The translations under genes and the position numbers were made by a program. Positions 50,175-59,657 of a stretch of DNA of 64,000 nt are shown here, piece by piece. Position 1 is the stretch's first letter. Every line of letters begins with the position of its first letter. The notes under the pieces are model-generated. The model was not told where the DNA came from, ran no database searches, and saw nothing but the letters and a program-made list of their open reading frames with translations. The DNA lies in assembly GCF_041080815.1 (NCBI RefSeq), contig NZ_CP160205.1, positions 2,542,001 to 2,606,000 of the forward strand, given 5' to 3'. This DNA is from Mucilaginibacter yixingensis. Lineage in GTDB: Bacteria; Bacteroidota; Bacteroidia; Sphingobacteriales; Sphingobacteriaceae.

Positions 50175-50254
50175 AGCCTCCCCTTTGAAGATCCTAAGGT
50201 GAGGCTAAAAAGGCGAAAGGTAAAAGAGAATAATCCCTTTTACCTTTCGCCTTT
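50175..50254. repeat. Two adjacent hairpins between convergent genes
   Basis: Hairpin 1 pairs 50175-50185 with 50196-50206 (one mismatch). Hairpin 2 is a perfect 18-bp stem (50209-50226 with 50237-50254, ggcgaaaggtaaaag core) and resembles the gaaaggtaaaagc repeat near 62607. They probably terminate both neighbouring genes. Confidence 0.7.
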
Positions 50255-50270
50255 ATCCTTTCACTCCAAA

Positions 50271-50885
50271 TCAGGCTCCTTTTTTCCATTTAATGCTACA
50301 GCCAATAGCTTTGGTTGATGTAATTGCGGGCTTATTACCGGCTAGCAATGCGTTTACCGCATTTTGTACGTAATTGGTGTGGTTGGGGTTGGCGTTCTCG
50401 GTATCGTCATCAATAGCGCCTATATATTGTACTACATTGCCTGATGCTGTTTTTTGCAGCACAAATACATGCGGTGTAGCTTTAACTCCGTAAGTGTGGC
50501 TAATATCCTGCGTTTCGTCCAGTAAATAAGGGAAAGTATATTTACGTTCGGCAGCACGCTTTTGCATGTTAGGGTAAGAATCCTCAGGCAACGCAACCGG
50601 ATCATTCGGACTGATTGCAATTACCGGGTAACCCTTGCCGGCATACATTTTATCCAGCTCCATAATACGTTTTTCATAAGCTTGCGCATACGGGCAATGG
50701 TTACAGGTAAACACCACAATATAGCCTTTGGCAGATGTATAATTAGCCAGCGATATAGTTTTGCCATCAACGTTTTTCAGTTTGAAATCAGCAGCGGTAT
50801 CGCCCACTTTATAGCCTTCAGTGGCAGGCTTAAATGCTGTTAGGGCCAGGCCCGCGATCAGCAATAATGTCATCATCTTTTTCAT
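50271..50885 (-). CDS. Exported thioredoxin-family protein (AhpC/TSA-like)
   Basis: 204 residues with a signal peptide (MKKMMTLLLIAGLALTAF). The redoxin fold shows YKVGDTAADFKLKNVDGK and a C61-N-H-C64-P active site (FTCNHCPYAQAYEKRI), a CxxC type in place of the usual WCxPC. KATPHVFVLQ supplies the cis-proline. It is probably a periplasmic disulfide reductase or peroxiredoxin-like protein. The ATG at 50885 is preferred over the TTG at 50891. It lies 15 bp after a second thioredoxin-fold gene. Confidence 0.88.
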   Translation of the reverse strand: MKKMMTLLLIAGLALTAFKPATEGYKVGDTAADFKLKNVDGKTISLANYTSAKGYIVVFTCNHCPYAQAYEKRIMELDKMYAGKGYPVIAISPNDPVALPEDSYPNMQKRAAERKYTFPYLLDETQDISHTYGVKATPHVFVLQKTASGNVVQYIGAIDDDTENANPNHTNYVQNAVNALLAGNKPAITSTKAIGCSIKWKKGA

Positions 50886-50900
50886 AGTCAATGGGATTTT

Positions 50901-51371
50901 TTACTTATTGGCTTGATATAGTTTATTTAACTCGTCATACGTAAATTCCTGTTCATAAAACTTACGAATACCCTTCTTTTGACTGACAATCAAGGTACCC
51001 GGCAGCGCACCGCTCCAGTCTTTATCAATAGCATTTATCCACTCCTCATCGCTCTTGCGCTGGGCCAGAAATATTTCGGTTTTATACTGATGTTTTTTGA
51101 TGAACGGAATAACGTCGGTGTTTAATTTAGATTGAAAATCCATGCTCACCAGCAAGATTTTAACCGGTTGATTTTTATGCGTAGTCTGAAATTTCTCGTA
51201 GTTAGGCAGCTCTGCTACGCAGGGGCCACACCAGGTAGCCCAAAAGTTAACGATGTAAACGGTATCGGCATTACTAACGCGCTTTTGCAGATGGCTCATG
51301 TCCAGCAGTTTCACCTGTGCTGATGCAGACAGACCGATAAATAAGAAGAGAAGAAAAATCAGACGTTTCAT
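50901..51371 (-). CDS. TlpA-like exported thioredoxin
   Basis: 156 residues with a signal peptide (MKRLIFLLFLFIGLSASAQ). The active site is NFWATWCGPC with C48 and C51, and GALPGTLIVSQKKG has the cis-proline. TlpA-like proteins keep periplasmic thiols reduced, often serving cytochrome c maturation or other thiol-dependent steps. It is directly upstream of the second thioredoxin-family gene, so the two are probably one transcript. Confidence 0.9.
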   Translation of the reverse strand: MKRLIFLLFLFIGLSASAQVKLLDMSHLQKRVSNADTVYIVNFWATWCGPCVAELPNYEKFQTTHKNQPVKILLVSMDFQSKLNTDVIPFIKKHQYKTEIFLAQRKSDEEWINAIDKDWSGALPGTLIVSQKKGIRKFYEQEFTYDELNKLYQANK

Positions 51372-51414
51372 GATAAATGTATAACGTCCAATTTACAAAT
51401 TGTTGTTAAGCAAA

Positions 51415-51981
51415 TTACAAATTTGCCGCACTCACCGGCACCTCGAATACCGATCCGGCCCGTGAGAAGTATTTATAAATTGAAGGATCACGCAGACGTA
51501 CAATTATTACCCCCCTGCGCGAGCTGGCGTGCACCACATAACCGTTTTGCAGATAAACACCTACATGGCTATATTTTTTTCCGTCAAAGTCAAAGAAAAC
51601 CAGATCGCCCTCCTGCAAATCTTCCTCATATTTACGTTTGACCATGGTTACCTGCTGACTGGTCATACGTGGGATATTGATGTTGTACACCTGTTGCTCC
51701 AATAGTTGAGCCAGGCCAGAGCAGTCGATCCCATCTTTATCCTGGCCGCCAAATTTGTACGGAGTGCCCCACCATTGATCTATAAAGGCATACAGGCGTC
51801 CGTTTTGAATGGCGTCTTTATTAACCCCCATTAATTCCGAATACTTTTCGACCACAGAAGCCTGAGGTTTAACCATTTCGCCGGGCGCACCCTTCATGGC
51901 GGCTTTGCGGGTATGACAAGCCGACAGAATCAGCATCAAAACAACCAGCGGCAAATAAAATCTGACGGAAATATGCTTCAT
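51415..51981 (-). CDS. NlpC/P60-family lipoprotein peptidase
   Basis: 188 residues from the ATG at 51981; the open frame to 52041 would place 20 non-signal residues ahead of a clear lipoprotein leader (lipobox LSAC, cysteine 22). The C-terminal NlpC/P60 domain has catalytic C87 in GIDCSG, H139 in YSHVGVYL and H151 in VVHAS. Such enzymes cut peptide stems of peptidoglycan. It is probably anchored in the outer membrane facing the periplasm. It is separated from mutS by a repeat. Confidence 0.92.
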   Translation of the reverse strand: MKHISVRFYLPLVVLMLILSACHTRKAAMKGAPGEMVKPQASVVEKYSELMGVNKDAIQNGRLYAFIDQWWGTPYKFGGQDKDGIDCSGLAQLLEQQVYNINIPRMTSQQVTMVKRKYEEDLQEGDLVFFDFDGKKYSHVGVYLQNGYVVHASSRRGVIIVRLRDPSIYKYFSRAGSVFEVPVSAANL

Positions 51982-52040
51982 GCCGCTAAAATATAAGGCT
52001 GATAGCTTGTTAGATAGCAGATGTTTTGAACATATTAACA

Positions 52041-52106
52041 TCCCCTTTTATTCCCCCGAAAAGGATAGACCTAAATCTCCTCCCCTTCGGGGAGGTCGGG
52101 AAGGGT
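52041..52106. repeat. CCTCTCC/GGGGAGG-family repeat
   Basis: A stem cctcccc/ggggagg (52079-52085 with 52089-52095) and flanking pyrimidine-rich sequence, in the gap between mutS and the NlpC/P60 gene. Confidence 0.55.
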
Positions 52107-52107
52107 A

Positions 52108-54717
52108 TTATGACTTCAGCATCCGCTGTATCTCATCCAGCTTCATCATCGCTTCCACCGGTGTTAAGGTGTTTACGTCCAGGTTATTCAGCGTATCACG
52201 AATCTTCACCAGGATTGGGTCATCGATAGAAAACATCTGCAGCTGCAGAGCTTGCTTCTGCACTTTTTTCATGCTTTCTTTAATGCTCTCGCCACCAGTG
52301 CGTTCGTTTTCCAGTTTTTTGAGAATCTCATTAGCTCGGCTCAATACTTTTGACGGCATACCAGCCAGTTTAGCCACGTGGATACCAAAGCTATGCTCGC
52401 TTCCTCCTGGTACCAGCTTACGCAGGAAAATGATCTGATGGCCAACCTCTTTCACCGTTACATTAAAGTTTTTGATACGGTTAAAGCTGTTGCTCAACTC
52501 GTTCAACTCATGGTAGTGCGTAGCGAAAAGCGTTTTGGCTTTGTAATTAGGATGATTATGCAGATACTCGGCAATGGCCCAGGCAATAGAGATGCCATCA
52601 TAAGTTGAGGTACCGCGACCAATCTCGTCCAGCAAAATCAAACTCCTGTCTGACAGGTTATTGAGGATACTGGCAGTCTCGTTCATCTCTACCATGAAGG
52701 TTGATTCGCCTGACGACAAATTGTCCGACGCACCTACCCTGGTAAAGATTTTATCTACCAAACCAATAGATGCCTCTTTGGCCGGTACAAAGCAACCCAT
52801 CTGTGCCATCAACACAATCAGGCCGGTTTGGCGCAATAAAGCAGATTTACCCGCCATATTGGGACCCGTAATAATGATGATCTGCTGTGAATCAGAATCC
52901 AGGAAAACATCGTTAGTGATGTAATCCTCGCCCGGGGGCAGGTTTTTCTCAATCACCGGGTGGCGGCCGCCTTTAATATCTATCACCCGGCCATCATTAA
53001 TTTGTGGCTTAACGTAATAGTTTTTAATGGAGATAGATGCAAAGTTGAGCAGCACATCCAGGCGTGCAATCAGCTGCGCATTGAGCTGGATGGGCTTGAT
53101 GTATTCCGTAAGCGAATAAAGCAGATCATTATACAGGCGGGTTTCCAGCGCAAAGATCTTTTCTTCGGCACCGAGGATCTGCTCTTCGTATTCCTTCAGT
53201 TCAGGCGTGATATAACGCTCGGCATTTACCAGCGTTTGCTTACGAATCCAATCGGTAGGCACTTTATCCCGATGTGCGTGCGTAACCTCCAGGTAATAGC
53301 CAAATACGTTATTAAACGCCACTTTAAGTGATGGAATACCGGTAATCTCTGCCTCACGCTTCTGAATTTCAAGCAGATAGCCTTTACCACCGTAAGCAAT
53401 CTTCCGCAAGCGATCCAACTCTTCGTTCACCCCATCGGCAATTACTCCGCCTTTAACAATCATAGCAGGCGGCTCTTCGCTTAGCTCTTTTTCTATCTTA
53501 TCGCTGATGAAAGCGCAAGCATTCAGTTGATTACCTATTGTTTTCAGCGGCGCGTTTTCAGAACCATCGGCTAGTACTTTAATCGTCTCAATAGCCTTGA
53601 GAGATCGCTTCAACTGGCAAACCTCGCGCGGATTAGCCTTTTGCAGACCAATCTTTGAGATCAATCGCTCCAGATCACCAATCTGGCGGATGTGTTGTTG
53701 CAAATCCTCACGCAATTCATCATGGCCTATCAGGTATTCTACAACATCCAACCGATCATTAATCGGCTTTAACTCTTTCAGCGGCATCACAATCCAGCGG
53801 CGCAGCAAACGGGCGCCCATAGGCGAGCAGGTGTGATCGAGCACATCAACCAGTGTCAACGCATTCTCGTTAGCCGAGCCTACCAGTTCCAGGTTGCGGA
53901 TACTGAAACGATCCAACCACAGGTGGCGGTCTTCCTCTATCCTGCTGATGGCCGATACGTGCTGCAGGTTGCGATGTTCAGTCTCGTTCAAATAATGCAG
54001 CGCCACGCCGGCAGCCACAATACCTAAATTCAACTTATCAATACCAAAGCCTTTGAGCGATTTTACGCCGAAATGCTTCAGCAGCGACTCCTGGGCATAA
54101 TCGCCAGAGTACGGCCACTCATCCAGCATGTAGGTGTAGTAACGATCGCCAAAACGCTCTCTGAAATCGTGATTACGGCTCTTGGGGAAAATAATCTCAT
54201 TCGGACTAAAGCCCTGCAGCAACTTGTCTATATAGTCGGGATTACCCTGTGCTGTAATAAACTCGCCGGTGGAAATATCAATTAAGGCAATACCAATGCT
54301 GTTCTTCTCAAAATAAAGCGAAGCCAGGTAGTTATTGCTCTTTTGCTGAAGGATGTTGTCGCTAACGGCTACGCCGGGCGTCACCAGTTCGGTAACGCCA
54401 CGTTTTACGATGGTTTTGGTAGTTTTAGGATCTTCCAGCTGATCGCAAATGGCCACACGCTGACCCGCACGTACCAATTTAGGCAGATAAGTCTCCAGCG
54501 AGTGATGCGGAAAGCCTGCCAACTCAATGTGCGATGCCGAACCGTTGGCCCGTTTGGTTAAAACAATGCCCAATATCCCCGCTGCCTTTACGGCATCATC
54601 CCCAAAAGTTTCATAAAAATCGCCTACTCTAAACAGTAACAACGCACCCGGGTATTTACCCTTGATCTGGTTGTATTGCTGCATTAACGGCGTTTCTTTG
54701 ATTTCTCCTTTAGCCAA
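52108..54717 (-). CDS. mutS: DNA mismatch repair protein MutS
   Basis: 869 residues. The N-terminal mismatch-binding domain contains [18 protein letters not shown] with the Phe-x-Glu wedge; connector, lever and clamp domains follow, and the C-terminal ATPase has Walker A GPNMAGKS and Walker [18 protein letters not shown]. It recognises mismatched bases and recruits MutL. The start is TTG at 54715-54717, supported by an AGGAG Shine-Dalgarno 6 nt upstream and by alignment of the [16 protein letters not shown]-terminus with other MutS proteins. It is apparently monocistronic. Confidence 0.97.
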   Translation of the reverse strand: MAKGEIKETPLMQQYNQIKGKYPGALLLFRVGDFYETFGDDAVKAAGILGIVLTKRANGSASHIELAGFPHHSLETYLPKLVRAGQRVAICDQLEDPKTTKTIVKRGVTELVTPGVAVSDNILQQKSNNYLASLYFEKNSIGIALIDISTGEFITAQGNPDYIDKLLQGFSPNEIIFPKSRNHDFRERFGDRYYTYMLDEWPYSGDYAQESLLKHFGVKSLKGFGIDKLNLGIVAAGVALHYLNETEHRNLQHVSAISRIEEDRHLWLDRFSIRNLELVGSANENALTLVDVLDHTCSPMGARLLRRWIVMPLKELKPINDRLDVVEYLIGHDELREDLQQHIRQIGDLERLISKIGLQKANPREVCQLKRSLKAIETIKVLADGSENAPLKTIGNQLNACAFISDKIEKELSEEPPAMIVKGGVIADGVNEELDRLRKIAYGGKGYLLEIQKREAEITGIPSLKVAFNNVFGYYLEVTHAHRDKVPTDWIRKQTLVNAERYITPELKEYEEQILGAEEKIFALETRLYNDLLYSLTEYIKPIQLNAQLIARLDVLLNFASISIKNYYVKPQINDGRVIDIKGGRHPVIEKNLPPGEDYITNDVFLDSDSQQIIIITGPNMAGKSALLRQTGLIVLMAQMGCFVPAKEASIGLVDKIFTRVGASDNLSSGESTFMVEMNETASILNNLSDRSLILLDEIGRGTSTYDGISIAWAIAEYLHNHPNYKAKTLFATHYHELNELSNSFNRIKNFNVTVKEVGHQIIFLRKLVPGGSEHSFGIHVAKLAGMPSKVLSRANEILKKLENERTGGESIKESMKKVQKQALQLQMFSIDDPILVKIRDTLNNLDVNTLTPVEAMMKLDEIQRMLKS

Positions 54718-54723
54718 ACGTAA

Positions 54724-54728
54724 CTCCT
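54724..54728 (-). promoter_or_regulatory. Shine-Dalgarno site deciding the mutS start
   Basis: AGGAG on the minus strand, 6 nt before the TTG at 54715-54717. This is unusual here, as most genes in the window lack a visible Shine-Dalgarno. Confidence 0.65.
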
Positions 54729-54817
54729 TCTGTTAAACCCGTAAAGTTAACTTATTGCGGTATGATTAAATGATTTGTGGAAAAGTTGAGGAGGTGTGGA
54801 AAGCTCTCTGATCTTCA

Positions 54818-54845
54818 ACAAAAAAAGCCGCGCGGGGCGGCTTTC
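54818..54845 (-). terminator. Terminator after rseP
   Basis: An 8-bp stem aaagccgc/gcggcttt (54824-54831 with 54837-54844) followed by a T run on the minus strand, 23 bp after the rseP stop codon. Confidence 0.85.
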
Positions 54846-54867
54846 TCCAACAATTTAATATTGTTTA

Positions 54868-56211
54868 TTATTTCTTAATCACCTTCGTGATATCGTTTCC
54901 AAATACAAACACCATCAGGGTAACCAGGATCACAAAACCAACCAACTGTGCACGTTCCAGGAACTTATCGCTCAGTGGTTTACCTTTAATCATCTCAATG
55001 ATCAGGAATACGGCATGACCACCATCCAGCGCCGGGATAGGCAGCAGGTTCATCAACGCCAGCGCCATTGACAGCAGGCCTACCATGCTCCAGAATTTAA
55101 CCCAGTTAACATGGCTACCAAACATACGTGCCATGGCAATAGGGCCGCTGATAGCCTTATTAGGTTTCACTTCGCCTTTAAGCATTTTGCCAATACCTTG
55201 AGCATTTACACTAAATAAATCCCAAGCCTTAGAAGCACCCACCGGCAGTGAACTGGTGAAGCCATATTTTTGGGTAATTTCTTTAATGCTATCGTGCCCC
55301 AGCACAATACCTGGCTTACCATCCATAAAACCCATAGTGGCGTTTTTATTTACGGCCGCACGTAGCGTCATGGTATCAGCTTTGCGTTTCACCAGCAAAT
55401 CAACCTGCTGGTTTTTGTATTTCTGTATCTCCGTATGCAATACATCTAAAAACGGCACCGGCACTTTGTTTACTGCCAAAATGCTATCGCCATGTAACAG
55501 ACCTGCTTGCGCGGCAAAACTGCCTGTCTTCACACTATCTACAAAAAATTTGCTGCGCGGAGTTACAAACTCTTCTATACCATAGTCAGAAATATCATTC
55601 AGAATTGTTGGCGGTACTTTTACAGTAGCCTCCTGGCCGTTGCGGTCAACGGTTAATACGGTATTGCCCAGCAGCACTTTAGAGCTAATCAGATCTTCAA
55701 ATCTGGCAATTGGTTTGCCATTGGCTTCGGTAACCTTGTCGCCTGGTTGAAGGCCAATTTTCAGACCGATTTTGCCCGGAACAATGCCGTATTTTAGGCT
55801 GGTGTTTGGCACATAAGTTTCTCCATACTTAAGGGTAAGCATCCAAAAAATGAAAACCCCCAGAATGATGTTCACGGTCACACCGCCCAACATCACTATC
55901 AGACGCTGCCAGGCTGGTTTTGAACGAAACTCCCATGGCTGCGGCGGACCGGCCATTTGCTCGGTATCCATAGATTCATCTATCATGCCGGCAATTTTAA
56001 CATAACCACCCAACGGCAGCCAGCCAATACCGTACTCTACTCCTTTATAATTAAATTTAACAAGGCTAAAATTCCAGGCATCGAAAAACAAATAGAATTT
56101 CTCCACCTTGATTCCGAAGGCGCGCGCTGCAAGAAAATGTCCCAGTTCATGCAGGATCACCAAAATTGAAAGGCCCAGCAAAAGCTGGCCCACCATTATC
56201 ACTATATCCAT
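54868..56211 (-). CDS. rseP: Site-2 intramembrane metalloprotease RseP
   Basis: 447 residues. The zinc-binding motif HELGH is at residues 21-25 in the first membrane helix, the second metal site is in PIPALDGGH near 395, and two PDZ domains lie between (about 120-200 and 210-285). It cuts transmembrane anchor proteins, classically an anti-sigma factor, to release stress-response sigma activity. It lies 13 bp after dxr, the common rseP-dxr arrangement in Bacteroidota, and is closed by a terminator. Confidence 0.95.
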   Translation of the reverse strand: MDIVIMVGQLLLGLSILVILHELGHFLAARAFGIKVEKFYLFFDAWNFSLVKFNYKGVEYGIGWLPLGGYVKIAGMIDESMDTEQMAGPPQPWEFRSKPAWQRLIVMLGGVTVNIILGVFIFWMLTLKYGETYVPNTSLKYGIVPGKIGLKIGLQPGDKVTEANGKPIARFEDLISSKVLLGNTVLTVDRNGQEATVKVPPTILNDISDYGIEEFVTPRSKFFVDSVKTGSFAAQAGLLHGDSILAVNKVPVPFLDVLHTEIQKYKNQQVDLLVKRKADTMTLRAAVNKNATMGFMDGKPGIVLGHDSIKEITQKYGFTSSLPVGASKAWDLFSVNAQGIGKMLKGEVKPNKAISGPIAMARMFGSHVNWVKFWSMVGLLSMALALMNLLPIPALDGGHAVFLIIEMIKGKPLSDKFLERAQLVGFVILVTLMVFVFGNDITKVIKK

Positions 56212-56224
56212 TCGTGTGTTTAAA

Positions 56225-57430
56225 TCAGATAGTTACTGCCTTTAACGGCATTTGTTTGATTAAATTTTGCGCTAATATGCGTGTTTCTTTATCAGTATTC
56301 AAATAATCTTGCATAGTAGGCGCAGCGATGTACGGCATTTTAGTCATGCAGGTTTCAATGATATCGCTCATTTGCAAAAAGCCAGTTTCATCCTTCAAAA
56401 ATCCTGCCACTGCCACCTCGTTTGCCGCATTGACAATACATGGCATATTGCCGCCCTGTTTCAATGCATCAAAACACAACGCCAGGTTGCGGAAGGTTTT
56501 CAGATCAGGCTGCTCAAAGCTAAGAGAAGGATAATCTAAAAAGCTGAAACGCTTGTAATTATTGGCAATACGCTGCGGATGACCGAGTGCATATTGTATA
56601 GGCAGTTTCATATCAGGCAGGCCCATTTGTGCTTTTAACGAGCCATCTCTAAACTGCACCAGCGAGTGAACGATGGATTGCGGATGCACAATCACCTCAA
56701 TCTGATCAACATTTACATTGAAGAGCCATTTGGCCTCGATCACCTCCAGGCCTTTGTTCATCAACGTGGCCGAGTCTATAGTGATCTTGGCGCCCATTAC
56801 CCAGTTGGGATGTTTTAATGCCTCTTTACGGGTAACATTTGTCAGGACGTCTGCAGTTTTGCCACGGAACGGACCGCCGGATGCCGTAAGGATCAGCTTC
56901 TCAATCTCGTCATACTGCTCTCCTACCAAACATTGAAAAATAGCCGAGTGCTCAGAATCAACCGGCAGGATAGATACATGATGTTTGCGCGCCAGATCGG
57001 TAATCAAGTCTCCGGCAACAACCAGTGTCTCTTTATTTGCTAACGCGATTTCTTTGCCTGCCTTGATAGCTTCAATAGTAGGTTCTAAACCCGCGAAGCC
57101 TACCATGGCGGTAAGCACAGTATCAATCTCTGGATGGGTAACTATTTCTTTGATGGCTTCTGCTCCACAATGCACTTGGATTGATGTATGCGCAAGCGTC
57201 TGTTTAACCTGCTGATATTTTTCTTCGTTGCAGATCACTACGTGCGCAGGGTTAAACTGCAGGGCTTGCTCAATGAGCAGATCAGCACTGTTTTGTGCGG
57301 TTATGGCATAAGCACGAAACAAGCCGGGGTTCTCGCTAATCACCTCCAACGTTTGCGTACCAATGCTGCCTGTGGAACCTAAAACGGCAATATTCTTTAT
57401 CTTATTCAATGTACTGTTATTCTTTTCCAA
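56225..57430 (-). CDS. dxr: 1-deoxy-D-xylulose 5-phosphate reductoisomerase
   Basis: 401 residues. NADPH-binding loop VLGSTGSIGTQTLEVI at 17-32; catalytic blocks LPVDSEHSAIFQCL, TASGGPFRG and HPNWVMGAKITIDSATLMNKGLE. It carries out the second step of the non-mevalonate isoprenoid pathway (DXP to MEP). The start is probably TTG at 57428-57430, giving a 14-bp overlap with the GH3-family gene; another in-frame TTG lies at 57409. It is translationally close to rseP downstream. Confidence 0.95.
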   Translation of the reverse strand: MEKNNSTLNKIKNIAVLGSTGSIGTQTLEVISENPGLFRAYAITAQNSADLLIEQALQFNPAHVVICNEEKYQQVKQTLAHTSIQVHCGAEAIKEIVTHPEIDTVLTAMVGFAGLEPTIEAIKAGKEIALANKETLVVAGDLITDLARKHHVSILPVDSEHSAIFQCLVGEQYDEIEKLILTASGGPFRGKTADVLTNVTRKEALKHPNWVMGAKITIDSATLMNKGLEVIEAKWLFNVNVDQIEVIVHPQSIVHSLVQFRDGSLKAQMGLPDMKLPIQYALGHPQRIANNYKRFSFLDYPSLSFEQPDLKTFRNLALCFDALKQGGNMPCIVNAANEVAVAGFLKDETGFLQMSDIIETCMTKMPYIAAPTMQDYLNTDKETRILAQNLIKQMPLKAVTI

Positions 57431-58925
57431 CGTCCAACCTCAACATTTCTTCGGCAATCTTCCTGTCGTTTGAAAGGCGGGGCACTTTATTTTGTCCGCC
57501 CAATTTTCCCTGCGAGCGCATGTAATTTATAAATGCGTCTTTTTGCAGGCTTTTGATCACCAGAGGCTGCAATATGTTACCCTCAATCAGGTCAAAATAG
57601 TAAATATTTTTCTGCTGAAGTGCTTTATCAACTTTCAGGGCAAAGGCTTGCAGATCTGCCGGTGCCTTACCAAACTCAATCAACCACTCATGATACGGCA
57701 ACTGACCAGCCTGCGGATTAACCTGCGGTGCAACCGTAAACTCAACTACATCAACCCCTTCGGCCTTGGCCACGCTCATCAGTGCATATTCAACTTCTTC
57801 TCCAATCACATGCTCACCAAAGGCTGATATATAGTGCTTTATACGCCCAGTAACCAGCAGTAGATACGGATCTTTCGATACAAACTTAACGGTATCGCCA
57901 ATGCTGTATCCCCATAAACCGGCGTTGGTATTGAGGATAAGCGCGTAGTTTTTATTCAACTCTACCTCGGCCAGGCTCAAACGCGTTGGGTTGTCATTAA
58001 AATATTCATCCGCTGGGACAAACTCAAAGAACATCCCCGCATCGGCCAGTAGCAGCAGACTTTTATCTTTCTGCGAGTTCTGGAAAGCGATGAAGCCTTC
58101 AGATGCCGGGTAGGTTTCAATAGAATCTATGGCAAAACCGATGCTCTCTTCAATCCTTGCGCGATAGGGTTCATAATTCACCCCACCATAAACAAACAGC
58201 TTGAAGTTAGGGAAAATGTCTTTAATCTTTTTACCGTCGCTACGTGCCGAAAGCCTGTCAAAATACATCTGGCACCAGGGCGGTATCCCGCTGATGAGGC
58301 GCATATCCTCCTGCAGCGTCTCTTCTACAATGGCGTCAACCTTCTGCTCCCAGTCCTCTATACAATTAGTCTCGTAACTTGGTAAGCGGTTCTTTTGCAG
58401 ATACTGCGGCACGTGATGCGCCACAATGCCCGAAAGACGGCCGGTATCAATACCATGTTTCTTATTTAATATCGGGCTTCCCTGTAAAAAGATCAGCTTA
58501 CCATCTACAAAATCAGACTTGCCGGTCTCGTGGATGTAGTTCAGTAAAGCATTCCTCGCGGCCTTGATATGCTCGGGCATGCTTTCTTTAGATATTGGAA
58601 TATACTTTACGCCCGATGTTGTGCCTGAAGTTTTAGCCAGATAAGCAGGTTTGCCGGGCCACATTACATCTTCCTCGCCGTCAACCACACGGTCTATGTA
58701 TGGACGCAGATCCTCGTAATCGCGGATGGGAACGTGTTTTTTAAAATCTTCGTAAGATTTAATCTGACTGAAATGATGATCTCGACCGAATGCGGTGTTC
58801 TTAGCCTGATCAATAATGGTTTGAAAAGTTTGTTGTTGCAGACCGACAGCATTACCACGCACCTTATTCAGACTCCGGTTAACCACCGACGCAAACACCT
58901 TACTCAAAACCGATTTCAGTCCCAT
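57417..58925 (-). CDS. GH3 auxin-responsive-promoter family protein
   Basis: 502 residues of the acyl-adenylate-forming GH3 family. The ATP-binding P-loop-like motif KTSGTTSG is at 98-105, YPASEGFIAFQ is the substrate/nucleotide block, and GLWGYSIGDTVKFVS plus VTGRIKHYISAFGEHV contain the conserved ATP-contact residues. Plant members conjugate amino acids to hormones; bacterial members are widespread in Bacteroidota with unknown acyl substrate. No signal peptide is seen. The gene overlaps dxr by 14 bp and follows a membrane protein gene by 6 bp, forming an operon. Confidence 0.9.
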   Translation of the reverse strand: MGLKSVLSKVFASVVNRSLNKVRGNAVGLQQQTFQTIIDQAKNTAFGRDHHFSQIKSYEDFKKHVPIRDYEDLRPYIDRVVDGEEDVMWPGKPAYLAKTSGTTSGVKYIPISKESMPEHIKAARNALLNYIHETGKSDFVDGKLIFLQGSPILNKKHGIDTGRLSGIVAHHVPQYLQKNRLPSYETNCIEDWEQKVDAIVEETLQEDMRLISGIPPWCQMYFDRLSARSDGKKIKDIFPNFKLFVYGGVNYEPYRARIEESIGFAIDSIETYPASEGFIAFQNSQKDKSLLLLADAGMFFEFVPADEYFNDNPTRLSLAEVELNKNYALILNTNAGLWGYSIGDTVKFVSKDPYLLLVTGRIKHYISAFGEHVIGEEVEYALMSVAKAEGVDVVEFTVAPQVNPQAGQLPYHEWLIEFGKAPADLQAFALKVDKALQQKNIYYFDLIEGNILQPLVIKSLQKDAFINYMRSQGKLGGQNKVPRLSNDRKIAEEMLRLDVGKE

Positions 58926-58931
58926 AACAAA

Positions 58932-59648
58932 TCAGTTGGTTTCAGATAAGTCGTCGTCTACATCCTGATGGCTGTAAACCAGTTTGCGGTAGGTAACAAT
59001 CAAAATAACATTTACCAGCGGATAAGTAATCATTACACCAACAATCAGCGCTGCAAAGCCTAAAACGATTAGACCGATGCTGATCAGCAGGATCAACACA
59101 ATCTTACCCAGATTATCTTTAGTGAGTTGAAAGCTTTGTTTTAATGATTCAATCGGACCGGAGTCATCATCTACTATAAAGCAAACACAGAACATGTATC
59201 TCAGTACCAGGTACATTAGCGTTAACACGCCAATAGTTCTGAACACGGCTTGTAGCGCCGGATACTCCTTCAGCCAAATCTCAACAATAAAGAAGTTATA
59301 GGTAGTTACAATGAAGGCGAACAAGATACTGATAGTAATAAAACTCACCACCATACGCAACGACGGGATGATCTGCGAGAATTCAAACTCATAGTACTCG
59401 CTATCTATCAGCGTAAATATCAGCTTATACAAACCAAGTGTAGTATATCCTTGAATGAAGATCAGCAGGAAGAACAGTATGGTCTGAACGGTAAAATCAG
59501 AAGTAGACTGATAAAAGAAATTGATGACCTGTATAAGCGCAAGAATAATTACCGCTATCACAGAAAAAACCGTGATAGTAACAAAGTTCTTCTTGATAAT
59601 GTGCCACGAAGTCTTTATTGTTTCTGCAACAGAAAAAGGATGGTACAT
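58932..59648 (-). CDS. Integral membrane protein, function unknown
   Basis: 238 residues with about six membrane helices: ITVFSVIAVIILALIQVI, TILFFLLIFIQGYTTLGLY, MVVSFITISILFAFIVTTYNF, IGVLTLMYLVLRYMFCVCFIV and a C-terminal pair in IVLILLISIGLIVLGFAALIVGVMITYPLV. The segment DDDSGPIESLKQSFQLTKDNLGKIV is a pattern of membrane domains related to the glycerophosphodiester phosphodiesterase membrane family. The C-terminus is acidic and cytosolic. It lies between a glycosyltransferase and a GH3-family gene, probably in one transcript. Confidence 0.75.
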   Translation of the reverse strand: MYHPFSVAETIKTSWHIIKKNFVTITVFSVIAVIILALIQVINFFYQSTSDFTVQTILFFLLIFIQGYTTLGLYKLIFTLIDSEYYEFEFSQIIPSLRMVVSFITISILFAFIVTTYNFFIVEIWLKEYPALQAVFRTIGVLTLMYLVLRYMFCVCFIVDDDSGPIESLKQSFQLTKDNLGKIVLILLISIGLIVLGFAALIVGVMITYPLVNVILIVTYRKLVYSHQDVDDDLSETN

Positions 59649-59657
59649 AGTTACCGT

